The notes beneath the pieces are model-generated. The model saw only the letters and a list, made by a program, of their open reading frames with translations. It did not search any database and was not told where the DNA came from. A program made the position numbers and the translations under genes. From JBDTDV01 sp039922875 (GTDB lineage: Bacteria > Actinomycetota > Actinomycetes > Actinomycetales > Microbacteriaceae): a stretch of DNA of 64,000 bases. The stretch covers positions 62,001 to 126,000 of the forward strand of contig JBDTDV010000008.1 in assembly GCA_039922875.1 (NCBI GenBank), read 5' to 3'. Shown here one piece after another: positions 17,559-24,998 of this stretch. Every line of letters starts with the position of its first letter. The stretch's first letter is position 1.

Positions 17559-18144
17559 TTCAGAATCGGCCGGTGGGGGAGGGAACCTCGGCCGAGTACT
17601 GGCGCTCGTTCAGCGCCGGATGCCGGATGTCGTGCTGATCGACGGGCCGAGCGGTGCCGGCAAGAGCCGGCTTGCCGACCGGTTAGCGGCGAACTGGCCG
17701 AGCAGCCCGCTGCCGACTCTGGTCCGGATGGACGACATCTACCCCGGCTGGGACGGGCTGCAGGCTGGCAGCGAGCACGTCAACCGGTATCTGCTGCAGC
17801 CGCGCTCTATGGGTGAGGGGTCGACGGCCGCGCGGTGGTCGCGCTTCGACTGGACGGCGCCGGCAGGGGAGCCGGAGCAGTGGCAGGAGGTAGATCCGGC
17901 CCGTCCGCTCATCGTGGAAGGCTGCGGCACGCTGAGCCGGGCCAACGCGTCGTTGGCGACGGTGCGGATTTGGCTCGACGCGGATGACCAGGTGCGCAAG
18001 CGGCGTGCGCTGGACCGCGACCACGGTGGGTTCGACGCACACTGGGATCGCTGGCAAGCGCAGTTCGAGCGTTTCGTGCAGCGTGAACGGCCGATGGAGC
18101 GTGCTGACCTGATCCTCGACGGGAGCGCGGAACAGGCCAGCTGA
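17545..18144 (+). CDS. P-loop kinase-like ATP-binding protein (uridine kinase-like)
   Basis: About 199 residues. P-loop IDGPSGAGKSRLADRL, then LVRMDDIYPGWDGL, a nucleoside-kinase-like acidic strand, and LIVEGCGTLS as a second acidic strand; a lid-like RKRRALDRDHGGFDAHWDRW follows. This resembles small uridine kinase-like ATPases of actinobacteria with no assigned substrate. TTG 17545 overlaps the last bases of ykoC; ATG 17620 would shorten it by 25 residues and still include the P-loop. Position at the end of the TPP-controlled operon makes a thiamine-precursor link possible but unproven. Confidence 0.75.
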   Translation: MSSPDSESAGGGGNLGRVLALVQRRMPDVVLIDGPSGAGKSRLADRLAANWPSSPLPTLVRMDDIYPGWDGLQAGSEHVNRYLLQPRSMGEGSTAARWSRFDWTAPAGEPEQWQEVDPARPLIVEGCGTLSRANASLATVRIWLDADDQVRKRRALDRDHGGFDAHWDRWQAQFERFVQRERPMERADLILDGSAEQAS

Positions 18145-18171
18145 CGGGAGCACTCCGGTGACCCGATGGCG

Positions 18172-19416
18172 CTAGTTTCGGTTGAAGAACGCCTCGATAA
18201 CCGGAATCGGGTTCAGCAGCCGCCAGCCGGGGCCCGGATCGGTCAGCGGGGAATCCAGCAGAATCGGCACGGCGCTGAGACCGGAGGTCCCGGGGAAGGA
18301 GATCGTGCCAACCGCTTCTCCGGCGCGCCCGGAGCGAACCGGGGTCAGCTGGACGGTCGTGCTGGGCGGTTGCAGCTGCCAGCCCACGGCCTCCACCGTC
18401 CGCGCCGCAACGCCGCGCGAGGTGGCTCCCCATGGCGCGCGGAAGATGGCGTAGCCGGTGCCGCGCGTGACCAGCGCCGTAGAGCGGACATCGGATCGGG
18501 CGCCGTCGATCAGCGCGACGAGATCTGCGGTGAGCTGATCGTAATCGGGCTGCCTGATGAAGGCGCCATAGAAGGTGAACGGTTTCTGCCCGACCGAGAT
18601 AGTTGCTGCGAAGAGGAAGCACACTCCCGCCGCGTCGGTGTAGCTGCGCGAGATCCCGGTGATGCCATCCTCCGGCAGGTAAGGCGTGGTGTTCTCCACT
18701 CCGCGCTGATTGGCCAGGGTCGTCGACGGGTGCGAGATCAGTTCTGCGAGGGTCGGATCGGCCATGGCAAGCCCGGCGAGCTTGGCGAGATCGGCCGCGG
18801 TGCCGACGCTGCCGTCATCGAGACCGGTGGCATCCGCCACGTGCGTATTGGACATGCCGTGGGACGCGAGCCAATCGTTCGCCGCGGTCAGGAAGGCACT
18901 CAGTGAGCCGTAGGCCCAGCGCGCCAGCGAGTCGGCGTGGTTGTTGCTGGAGCCCAGGACCAGCGCCTGCAGCATTTCTCGCTCGGTCCAGGTCTCCCCG
19001 GGAAAGACAATCACCGCGCGCGCATCTTTCGTACCGTAGTCGATGTAGGACTGATAGTCCTCGGCGGTGATGGTGATCGCCGGCCCGGTTCGTCCTGGCC
19101 CCATCGGCTTGGCCTTCAGCACGACCAGGGCGGTGATGATTTTCGTGATTCCGGCCATCGGCACCGGCTCCGTGCTGCCGGCGCTGGCAATCGGCGCCTT
19201 CGCTTGGCTCAGAGCCACCGCGCTCGCACCATCGGCGGGGAGGGCGGGACCCGTGGTCTTCTGGGCGCTAGGCGAAGGCGCTGCGATCGTGGCCTGCGCC
19301 CGCGGCAGTGGCCCGAGCAGCGTCAGCGGGCCATACGCGCCGATCGCGAGGATGATGACGGTTACCAGCAGGATGCCGATGGCGCGCCCCGGCCGGTGCC
19401 CGGAGTTCCGGGGCAC
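18172..19416 (-). CDS. D-alanyl-D-alanine carboxypeptidase homologue with degenerate active site
   Basis: 414 residues. An N-terminal membrane helix (about 11-35) is followed by a PBP5/DacA-like domain (about 60-290) and a beta-rich C-terminal part. The fold is recognisable from ITKIITALVVL, SSNNHADSLARWAYGS, VADATGLDDGSVGTAADL and TDAAGVCFLFA. The active-site motifs are altered: SxxK reads Gly89-Ile-Thr-Lys92, and KTG reads Ser256-Arg-Ser258; the SxN motif Ser156-Ser-Asn158 remains. Without the nucleophile serine, normal peptidase activity is not expected, so it may bind or sense the cell wall. It starts directly after the peptidase gene's stop (no gap). Confidence 0.8.
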   Translation of the reverse strand: MPRNSGHRPGRAIGILLVTVIILAIGAYGPLTLLGPLPRAQATIAAPSPSAQKTTGPALPADGASAVALSQAKAPIASAGSTEPVPMAGITKIITALVVLKAKPMGPGRTGPAITITAEDYQSYIDYGTKDARAVIVFPGETWTEREMLQALVLGSSNNHADSLARWAYGSLSAFLTAANDWLASHGMSNTHVADATGLDDGSVGTAADLAKLAGLAMADPTLAELISHPSTTLANQRGVENTTPYLPEDGITGISRSYTDAAGVCFLFAATISVGQKPFTFYGAFIRQPDYDQLTADLVALIDGARSDVRSTALVTRGTGYAIFRAPWGATSRGVAARTVEAVGWQLQPPSTTVQLTPVRSGRAGEAVGTISFPGTSGLSAVPILLDSPLTDPGPGWRLLNPIPVIEAFFNRN

Positions 19417-19767
19417 TCAGCTCCACCCCAATACGTGCAGTTCGGTGTCGTCGATCCCATAGAAGTGTGCAATTTCGTGCACCAGCGTGATGCGCACCTC
19501 GTCTCGCAGTTGCGATTCGTCTTCGCAAATCGACAGCAGCGGCTCCCGGTAGAGCACGATCCGGTCGGGCATCTCGCCGAAACCGTAATTTCCGCGCTCG
19601 GTCAAGGCGACCCCGTCGTACAGACCAAGGAGATCCAGAGTGCCGTCTTCTGGGCGGTCCTCCACTACGAACACCACATTCTCGAGGCCGTCGACCATAT
19701 CGTCTGGCAGCTCGTCGAGCACTTCGACGACGAGCGCCTCGAACGCGGCGGTCGTCAGCTCAAGCAT
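19417..19767 (-). CDS. Small zincin-like metallopeptidase family protein
   Basis: 116 residues, cytoplasmic, matching the short 'minimal zincin' family common in actinobacteria. The zinc motif HEIAH (97-101) is followed by FYGIDD, giving the third acidic ligand. Upstream blocks ELPDDMVDGLENVVFVVEDRP and LGLYDGVALTERG are typical. The physiological substrate is unknown. It directly abuts the carboxypeptidase homologue. Its upstream region contains a 25-base tandem duplication and then tRNA-His. Confidence 0.8.
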   Translation of the reverse strand: MLELTTAAFEALVVEVLDELPDDMVDGLENVVFVVEDRPEDGTLDLLGLYDGVALTERGNYGFGEMPDRIVLYREPLLSICEDESQLRDEVRITLVHEIAHFYGIDDTELHVLGWS

Positions 19768-19815
19768 GCCCTCAGCTTCTCATGGTGGCCTGACAGGGCA
19801 CCGGATGCCGAGGAT

Positions 19816-19865
19816 GTATGTCGGCACGAATCCTGGTGGTGTATGTCGGCATGAATGCCGGTGGT
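19816..19865. repeat. 25-base tandem duplication, two copies
   Basis: Copies 19816-19840 and 19841-19865, both starting GTATGTCGGCA and ending GGTGGT, with three differences. They lie between the zincin gene start and tRNA-His. Confidence 0.85.
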
Positions 19866-19900
19866 GAGCTAATCCGCGGCTGAACTTTCGCGGCCAAACT

Positions 19901-19976
19901 TGGGGTGAGTAACGGGGCTCGAACCCGCGACCTCCTGGACCACAACCAGGCGCTCTACCAACTGAGCTATACCCAC
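19901..19976 (-). tRNA. tRNA-His (GTG)
   Basis: Cloverleaf on the - strand: acceptor GTGGGTA pairs with TACTCAC, D-arm AGCTCAGTTGGTAGAGC, anticodon loop TTGTGGT (GTG), T-arm GCGGGTTCGAGCCCCGT. The 3' CCA is encoded at 19901-19903. A G just upstream (19977) can act as the extra 5' G of tRNA-His opposite C73. Confidence 0.95.
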
Positions 19977-20028
19977 CACGTGCGCGTTCGTCGCCGTGGG
20001 CGCCGAACAGGGCAACTAGAGGAGTCTA

Positions 20029-20649
20029 TTACATCTGCGCTGCCCAGGCCTCCACCACGGTGGCCGAGATCGCCTGCGCATCCTTGGTGCTCGGGCCGGG
20101 TGAGGCAACGAAGGCCGCCTTGCGGTAGTACTCCAGTTCGCGAATGGATTCCAGAATGTCGGCCAGCGCCCGATGGCCGCCGTCCTTGGCCGGAGCGTTG
20201 AAGTAGATCCGCGGGAACCAGCGTCGGGATAGCTCTTTTATCGAGGAGACGTCGACGCTGCGATAGTGCAGGTGACCGTCGAGCTCCGGCATGAACTTCG
20301 ACAGGAAGGCGCGGTCGGTGCCGATCGTGTTCCCAGCCAGCGGCGCCTGCTTGGCCGTCGGTACGAATTGGGCGATATAGGCCAGGGCCTGTCGCTCGGC
20401 GTCGACCAGACTCACGCCGTTTGGGATCTCCTCAATCAGCCCGGAGCTGGTGTGCATCGCAGTGACAAAATCGTTCATATGGGCCAGCGCCGAAGGATTC
20501 GGCTTGATCACTATCGAAAGTCCGGGATCGAGCACCGCTAATTCGAAGTCGGTGACGACGACCGCGATCTCTACCAGCTCGTCTATCTCGAGATCGAGTC
20601 CGGTCATTTCGCAGTCGATCCAGACGAGTCGATCCGAGGAATTTGCCAT
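20029..20649 (-). CDS. orn: Oligoribonuclease
   Basis: 206 residues, DEDDh 3'-5' exonuclease that finishes RNA decay by hydrolysing di- to pentaribonucleotides. Motif I WIDCEMTGLD is at residues 10-19, motif II lies near SALAHMNDFVTAMHTSSGL, and motif III GHRALADILESI supplies the His and Asp near residue 160. Length is close to other actinobacterial Orn proteins (Escherichia coli Orn has about 180). It stands alone between two tRNA genes. Confidence 0.95.
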   Translation of the reverse strand: MANSSDRLVWIDCEMTGLDLEIDELVEIAVVVTDFELAVLDPGLSIVIKPNPSALAHMNDFVTAMHTSSGLIEEIPNGVSLVDAERQALAYIAQFVPTAKQAPLAGNTIGTDRAFLSKFMPELDGHLHYRSVDVSSIKELSRRWFPRIYFNAPAKDGGHRALADILESIRELEYYRKAAFVASPGPSTKDAQAISATVVEAWAAQM

Positions 20650-20730
20650 GGCCGAAGTCTACCGAAGCGCTCCGACGCTCCCGCGCCGCGGGCCCCCTCG
20701 CTACGGCTGCGGTATTGTGGAACGCCTATC

Positions 20731-20803
20731 GCCTCTGTAGCTCAGTGGATAGAGCAGCGGCCTTCTAATCCGCTTGTCGTAGGTTCGATTCCTACCAGGG
20801 GCA
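20731..20803 (+). tRNA. tRNA-Arg (TCT)
   Basis: Acceptor GCCTCTG pairs with CAGGGGC, D-arm AGCTCAGTGGATAGAGC, anticodon loop CTTCTAA (TCT), T-arm TAGGTTCGATTCCTA, discriminator A at 20803. CCA is not encoded. Confidence 0.95.
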
Positions 20804-20844
20804 CACCTCGCAGCGGCAGCTTCAACAGGTGGAATTGCAGCCGT

Positions 20845-20902
20845 GGCACGCAGAACAGGCGAAATTGTCAGTTCTGGGCCTTCGGCGCCTGTTCTCCGTG
20901 CC
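20845..20902. terminator. Long inverted repeat between tRNA-Arg and pabB
   Basis: Arms 20845-20861 and 20886-20902 pair over 17 bases with one mismatch around a 24-base loop. A competing shorter stem, CAGAAC (20851-20856) with GTTCTG (20871-20876), overlaps the left arm. It lies between converging genes, so a bidirectional transcription stop is the simplest reading. Confidence 0.55.
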
Positions 20903-20909
20903 GCAGGCG

Positions 20910-22337
20910 TCAGCTGTTGACGGCCGCGAGCAGGGCTTCAGCCTTCAGGTGCATCTCGGCGACCTCTTCCTCTGGCACCGACAGCGCGGTGATGCCTCCG
21001 CCCGCGCCGATTGAGGCTCCGTCGTCGGCGAGGACGATGCTGCGGATCACCATGGCGAGGTCGATAACCCCGTCGAGCCCGAAATACCCGAAACAGCCAC
21101 CGTAGATGCCGCGGGGGCCGGCTTCAAGCCCATGCAGGATGTTCATCGCGCTGAGCTTGGGCGCGCCTGTCATCGAGCCGGCCGGGAAGCAGGCAGCGAC
21201 CGCATCCGCGCCAGAGGCGCCCTGGGCCAGGGTCGCCTGCACGGTGCTGACCAGTTGGTGTACCTGCGCGTAGGACTCGACAGCGAGCAGCTCGGGCACG
21301 GTCACCGAACCGACCCTGGCAACCCGGCCGAGATCGTTGCGCATCAGATCGACGATCATGGTGTTCTCGGCTCGCTCCTTGAGGTTGGCCTGCAATTCCG
21401 CGGCGAACCCGCGGTCCTGCTCCGGGGTGGCTCCGCGCGGCCGAGTCCCCTTGATCGGGCGGGTACGCACTACGCCATCGCGGGAGATCGACAGGAACTG
21501 TTCTGGTGATGCGCTCAGCAAGCAGACGCCCGCGATGCGGATCAGTCCGCCGTGGTGGGTGGGGCTGGATGCACGTAGCGCCAGATAGGCCTGCAGCGGA
21601 TCCGGCATGACCGGTACTCGCGCCTCGTTCGTGAGGCAGAGCTGATACGCGTCGCCGCGGGCGATGGCATCTTGACACTGTGCGATCAGCTGAAGATAGC
21701 CGGCGTCGTCGTGCCTCCACATCGGTGCGGCGTCGGGCAGTTGCTGATGTGTGAATGCCGCCGCCTGCTCGGCCTGCGCACGATCAGCATCGGTAGCAGC
21801 CCGGCCCATCGCCTCCTGCACCTGCCGCGCCCAGGCATCCGATTCGTCGCCGACCAGAGCCAGCGCGGTGACGGTGCGCCTGGCATGGTCGAAACGGACG
21901 GCGCGGTCGGCGAAGAGCAGCGCGGCATCTGGATAGCGTGATGTCGCCACTGACGCGCCGGCCTGTCTGGCGCCCGATTCGTAACCTAACCAGCCGACCC
22001 AGCCGAGCTGGAACCCGGCGGGACTGATGTCTCTCGGCGCGGCGGCAAATTTCGCAAGGTCACGGCGCAGAAAATCGAGGATTCCCTCCGAGTAGTTCTG
22101 GGAATCGCCGAACCCATCGACCCGGCGGACGGATACGCCCTGCGGAGACTCGGATGCGATACGAGAGGCACCGGAGGGGATTGCGAGGTAGCTGGTTGCG
22201 GACTCACGGCCCGCAGAGCCCTCGATCGTCGCGGAACTCGAGTCCAGCCAGGCACCATCTCCCTGACCAATCAGCAACGGGAACAGTGCTGCAGGATCGC
22301 ACCAGCCGTCGAGGGCAACGCTGACGGTATCGGTCAC
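20910..22337 (-). CDS. pabB: Aminodeoxychorismate synthase component I (chorismate-binding enzyme)
   Basis: 475 residues with an N-terminal TrpE/PabB-like region and a C-terminal chorismate-binding domain. In the active site PIKGTRPRG (294-302) carries the Lys (296) used by PabB-type enzymes, where anthranilate synthase TrpE has Ala. Other hallmarks: AENTMIVDLMRNDLGR, FPAGSMTGAPKLSAM, GPRGIYGGCFGYFG. It makes 4-amino-4-deoxychorismate for folate. No glutaminase partner (pabA) or lyase (pabC) is adjacent. The gene starts 12 bases after the stop of 22350-23156. Confidence 0.88.
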   Translation of the reverse strand: MTDTVSVALDGWCDPAALFPLLIGQGDGAWLDSSSATIEGSAGRESATSYLAIPSGASRIASESPQGVSVRRVDGFGDSQNYSEGILDFLRRDLAKFAAAPRDISPAGFQLGWVGWLGYESGARQAGASVATSRYPDAALLFADRAVRFDHARRTVTALALVGDESDAWARQVQEAMGRAATDADRAQAEQAAAFTHQQLPDAAPMWRHDDAGYLQLIAQCQDAIARGDAYQLCLTNEARVPVMPDPLQAYLALRASSPTHHGGLIRIAGVCLLSASPEQFLSISRDGVVRTRPIKGTRPRGATPEQDRGFAAELQANLKERAENTMIVDLMRNDLGRVARVGSVTVPELLAVESYAQVHQLVSTVQATLAQGASGADAVAACFPAGSMTGAPKLSAMNILHGLEAGPRGIYGGCFGYFGLDGVIDLAMVIRSIVLADDGASIGAGGGITALSVPEEEVAEMHLKAEALLAAVNS

Positions 22338-22349
22338 GCGGGGGAGCGC

Positions 22350-23156
22350 TTAGGAGTCGAGGCCGGTCGCCCTGCCCGGATAGGCGGCAATGGGCGCGGG
22401 GACCGGGTCGGCATCCTGAGCCGCCTCGCGACGCGCGTCCAGCGCTTCGACGTCGTCCATCAGTTGCTGGGTTTGGGTGTCGGCGCGCAACGGAGCAGAA
22501 GCGGCTGGGGCTGCTTGTACCACGGTGGGAGCGGTGTCATCGTGGACACTGGGCTCCGCGGCGCTCGCGTCAGAGGTGGCGGCGAACTTCTCATGGTGCT
22601 GCCCCGCGACCCAGGTGTCCTGTTCTGTGGCAAGGGCTTGGTCGGGCGTCTTATCCTCGTACTGCCAGCGTGCCAGATCGTCTTGAAAGACTTTCTTGGC
22701 TCGGGAGGGACGATTCTGCCACTCCACCAGACGGTCTCGGAACTCCGCGATCGCCGGATCGATTTGGTAGCCGAACGTGGCTGAATTACGCTTCAACTCC
22801 GCTAGCTGGTGCGATGCCCAGTTAGCTGCAGCGCCGGCGCCCTTGATCGGCAGGAGCCGCAATTGGATGTCTGCCTGGCCGACCGCGCGATCCGATAGCA
22901 CCTGCTCGGACGGGGTCAGCGAATTCCATACCGAGGCTTCGGTCGCCACATCGACCAGGGTCGCGATGGCCGACGCCTTGCGCTCGCGGTCGGTTCGGGA
23001 GAGCAGGCCCTTCAGCGCGCCGCGCGCAATCCACGCCGCGAGCAGTCCGCTCACGATGATGGCCAGGGCTAGGACGACCGCGCTGAATATCACCGGTCGA
23101 GTGTCTTCGGACGTGAACCAGGTTACGAAATCATTCCACCACTGCATGAGCGGCAC
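22350..23156 (-). CDS. Hypothetical membrane-anchored protein
   Basis: 268 residues; I do not recognise a named family. One hydrophobic helix (about 21-45) follows a short aromatic start (MPLMQWWNDFVTWF), then a basic turn, a helical cytoplasmic region (about 60-170) with SDRAVGQADIQLRLLPIKG, and a low-complexity Ala/Pro/Asp-rich tail. It is located directly upstream of pabB on the same strand, but nothing links it to folate synthesis. Confidence 0.6.
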   Translation of the reverse strand: MPLMQWWNDFVTWFTSEDTRPVIFSAVVLALAIIVSGLLAAWIARGALKGLLSRTDRERKASAIATLVDVATEASVWNSLTPSEQVLSDRAVGQADIQLRLLPIKGAGAAANWASHQLAELKRNSATFGYQIDPAIAEFRDRLVEWQNRPSRAKKVFQDDLARWQYEDKTPDQALATEQDTWVAGQHHEKFAATSDASAAEPSVHDDTAPTVVQAAPAASAPLRADTQTQQLMDDVEALDARREAAQDADPVPAPIAAYPGRATGLDS

Positions 23157-23215
23157 ACTACCGGTATCGCGGTCGGATGCGTTGGCGGCCAGCCGCGTGT
23201 TCGGCTATCCGGTTC

Positions 23216-24226
23216 CTAACGCAGTCCGGTTCCGTGCACGGCGAGTGGCTCGATCATGGCAATCTCGGCATCCGTTAGCGCCGGGGCGGCCAAGGCGGCC
23301 ACGTTCTGCTCAAGCTGGGCGACGCTTGATGCGCCGACCAGGGCGCTGGTCACCTGTGGTTGGCGCAGCACCCAACTGAGCGCGAGTTGCGCCAGTGACT
23401 GGCCACGAGAGGTCGCCAGGTCGTTCAGCGCGTGTGCCCGGGCCAGATAGGCCTTGGTGAGTTGGTCGGCGGAGAGGAACCGGCTGGTTGCGGCTCGTGA
23501 GTCGACCGGCACGGTGCCGTCGAGGTAGCGCCCGGTGAGCAGGCCCTGCGCCAACGGCGAGAATACGATGCCGCCGACACCGAGCTCCTCGAGCACCGGG
23601 AGGAGACCCTCGTGCTCGATGTGCCGGTCGAACATGGAATACCGGGGCTGATGGATCAGCAGCGGAATCTTGTGCTGGGCCAATGCGGCTACCGCAGCCC
23701 TGGTCTCTTCAGGCGAGTAGTTCGAGATGCCGACATACAGGGCCTTACCCTGCATGACGGCGCTGGCCAATGCCCCCATAGTCTCCCTGATCGGGGTACT
23801 TGGGTCCGGCCGGTGCGAGTAGAAGATATCAACGTAGTCCACGCCGAGTCGGCTCAGGCTTGCCTCGAGCGACGCGAGCACATACTTGCGCGATCCCCAC
23901 TCGCCGTACGGCCCCGGCCACATGTCGAAACCGGCCTTGCTGGAGATCACCAGTTCGTCACGGTGGCTGCGGAAATCTTCGGCGAGGATCCGGCCGAAGT
24001 TGGTCTCGGCGCTGCCGGCTGGCGGTCCGTAATTGTTGGCCATGTCGAAATGGGTGATACCCAGGTCGAATGCCCTGCGCAGGATGGCCCGCTGGCGCTC
24101 GATGGTGCGGGAATGGCCGAAATTATGCCAGAGGCCGAGAGAGATGGCCGGGAGCATCAGCCCGCTGCGTCCGGTGCGACGATAGGTCATCGTGTCGTAT
24201 CGGTCGGCTGCGGGAATAAATACCAT
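23216..24226 (-). CDS. Aldo/keto reductase, L-glyceraldehyde 3-phosphate reductase-like
   Basis: 336 residues from ATG 24226 (ATG 24232 adds two). It matches the YghZ/GprA/MgrA branch: MTYRRTGRSGLMLPAISLGLWHNFG, FDLGITHFDMANNYGPPAGSAE, SSKAGFDMWPGPYGEWGSRKYV, DYVDIFYSHRPDP. The catalytic Tyr (NNYG) and the Lys in SSKAG and His in YSHRPD are present. Family members reduce methylglyoxal or L-glyceraldehyde 3-phosphate with NADPH, a detoxification role. It is divergent from msrA with about 47 bases between starts. Confidence 0.9.
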   Translation of the reverse strand: MVFIPAADRYDTMTYRRTGRSGLMLPAISLGLWHNFGHSRTIERQRAILRRAFDLGITHFDMANNYGPPAGSAETNFGRILAEDFRSHRDELVISSKAGFDMWPGPYGEWGSRKYVLASLEASLSRLGVDYVDIFYSHRPDPSTPIRETMGALASAVMQGKALYVGISNYSPEETRAAVAALAQHKIPLLIHQPRYSMFDRHIEHEGLLPVLEELGVGGIVFSPLAQGLLTGRYLDGTVPVDSRAATSRFLSADQLTKAYLARAHALNDLATSRGQSLAQLALSWVLRQPQVTSALVGASSVAQLEQNVAALAAPALTDAEIAMIEPLAVHGTGLR

Positions 24227-24273
24227 GCTCATATCGTAGGAGGATGGTGCTAGACCACACGAAAGGGGTCGCA

Positions 24274-24801
24274 ATGCAAACCTTCGTTCTCGCCGGTGGG
24301 TGCTTCTGGTGTTTGGATGCCGTTTATCGCGTGCTGCGTGGCGTGCAGGATGTCGTATCGGGGTATGCGGGCGGAACCGACCCCCAGCCGACCTACGAAT
24401 CGGTATGTACCGGCCGCACTGGTCACGCCGAGACGGTCGCGGTAACCTTCGACCCTGACGTGATCCCCGCCGACGTCATCCTGGATGTCTTCTTCACTCT
24501 GCACGACCCGACCCAGATCGGCCGTCAGGGAAACGACATCGGAACCCAGTACCGGTCGATGATGTTCTACGCCGACGACGAGCAAAAGGAACTATTTCAG
24601 GCGGCCGCAAAGCGCGCTGCGGGCTGGTGGGACGGCACGATCCAGACCGCGATCCAGCCGCTTGGAGACTTCTATGTCGCCGAGGACTACCACCAGGACT
24701 TCTACGCGAAGAACCCGGGCCAGGGATATTGCATGGCTGTCGCGCGCCCCAAGGTGAACAAGGTGCGCGCCTCATACTCGGAGTATGTAAAGGCCGCCTA
24801 G
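24274..24801 (+). CDS. msrA: Peptide methionine sulfoxide reductase MsrA
   Basis: 175 residues from ATG 24274, preceded by GAAAGGGG; the protein then begins at MQTFVLAGGCFWC as usual. It reduces methionine-S-sulfoxide in proteins and free Met using the catalytic Cys10 in GCFWC. Typical blocks: VSGYAGG, YESVCTGRTGHAE, FFTLHDPTQIGRQGNDIGTQYRS, FYVAEDYHQDF. An upstream ATG at 24244 would touch an AGGAGG with no spacing, so I reject it. Divergent from an aldo/keto reductase, a plausible oxidative-stress pairing. Confidence 0.95.
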   Translation: MQTFVLAGGCFWCLDAVYRVLRGVQDVVSGYAGGTDPQPTYESVCTGRTGHAETVAVTFDPDVIPADVILDVFFTLHDPTQIGRQGNDIGTQYRSMMFYADDEQKELFQAAAKRAAGWWDGTIQTAIQPLGDFYVAEDYHQDFYAKNPGQGYCMAVARPKVNKVRASYSEYVKAA

Positions 24802-24905
24802 ACTCCGTCGTCCATTCCTGCACCGGGATCGACTACGCGCAGTACTACCCAGATTCTCGGTGAGTTCGCCTGCGTGCCCGAAAAAACTGCACACTCGACG
24901 GTGAC

Positions 24906-24975
24906 GAGATCGAGAGGCGGCGACATCTGGCACGATTGCCGCTCTCGATCTCGCACCCCGGCGCACCGTGCCGGG
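24906..24975. repeat. Strong inverted repeat followed by a second hairpin upstream of ssb
   Basis: First hairpin: 24906-24921 pairs with 24938-24952 (15 bp, one bulged G, 16-base loop). Second hairpin: CCCGGC (24957-24962) with GCCGGG (24970-24975). No T tract follows either. They lie 24 to 93 bases before the ssb start, in the only non-coding stretch between msrA and ssb. Confidence 0.7.
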
Positions 24976-24998
24976 CGCGACCTGTGAGGAGACTTCAG

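Noticed and set aside
19901..20803. tRNA genes considered as integration sites of a mobile element
   Set aside because: No integrase, no duplicated tRNA 3' end, and the genes around are housekeeping.
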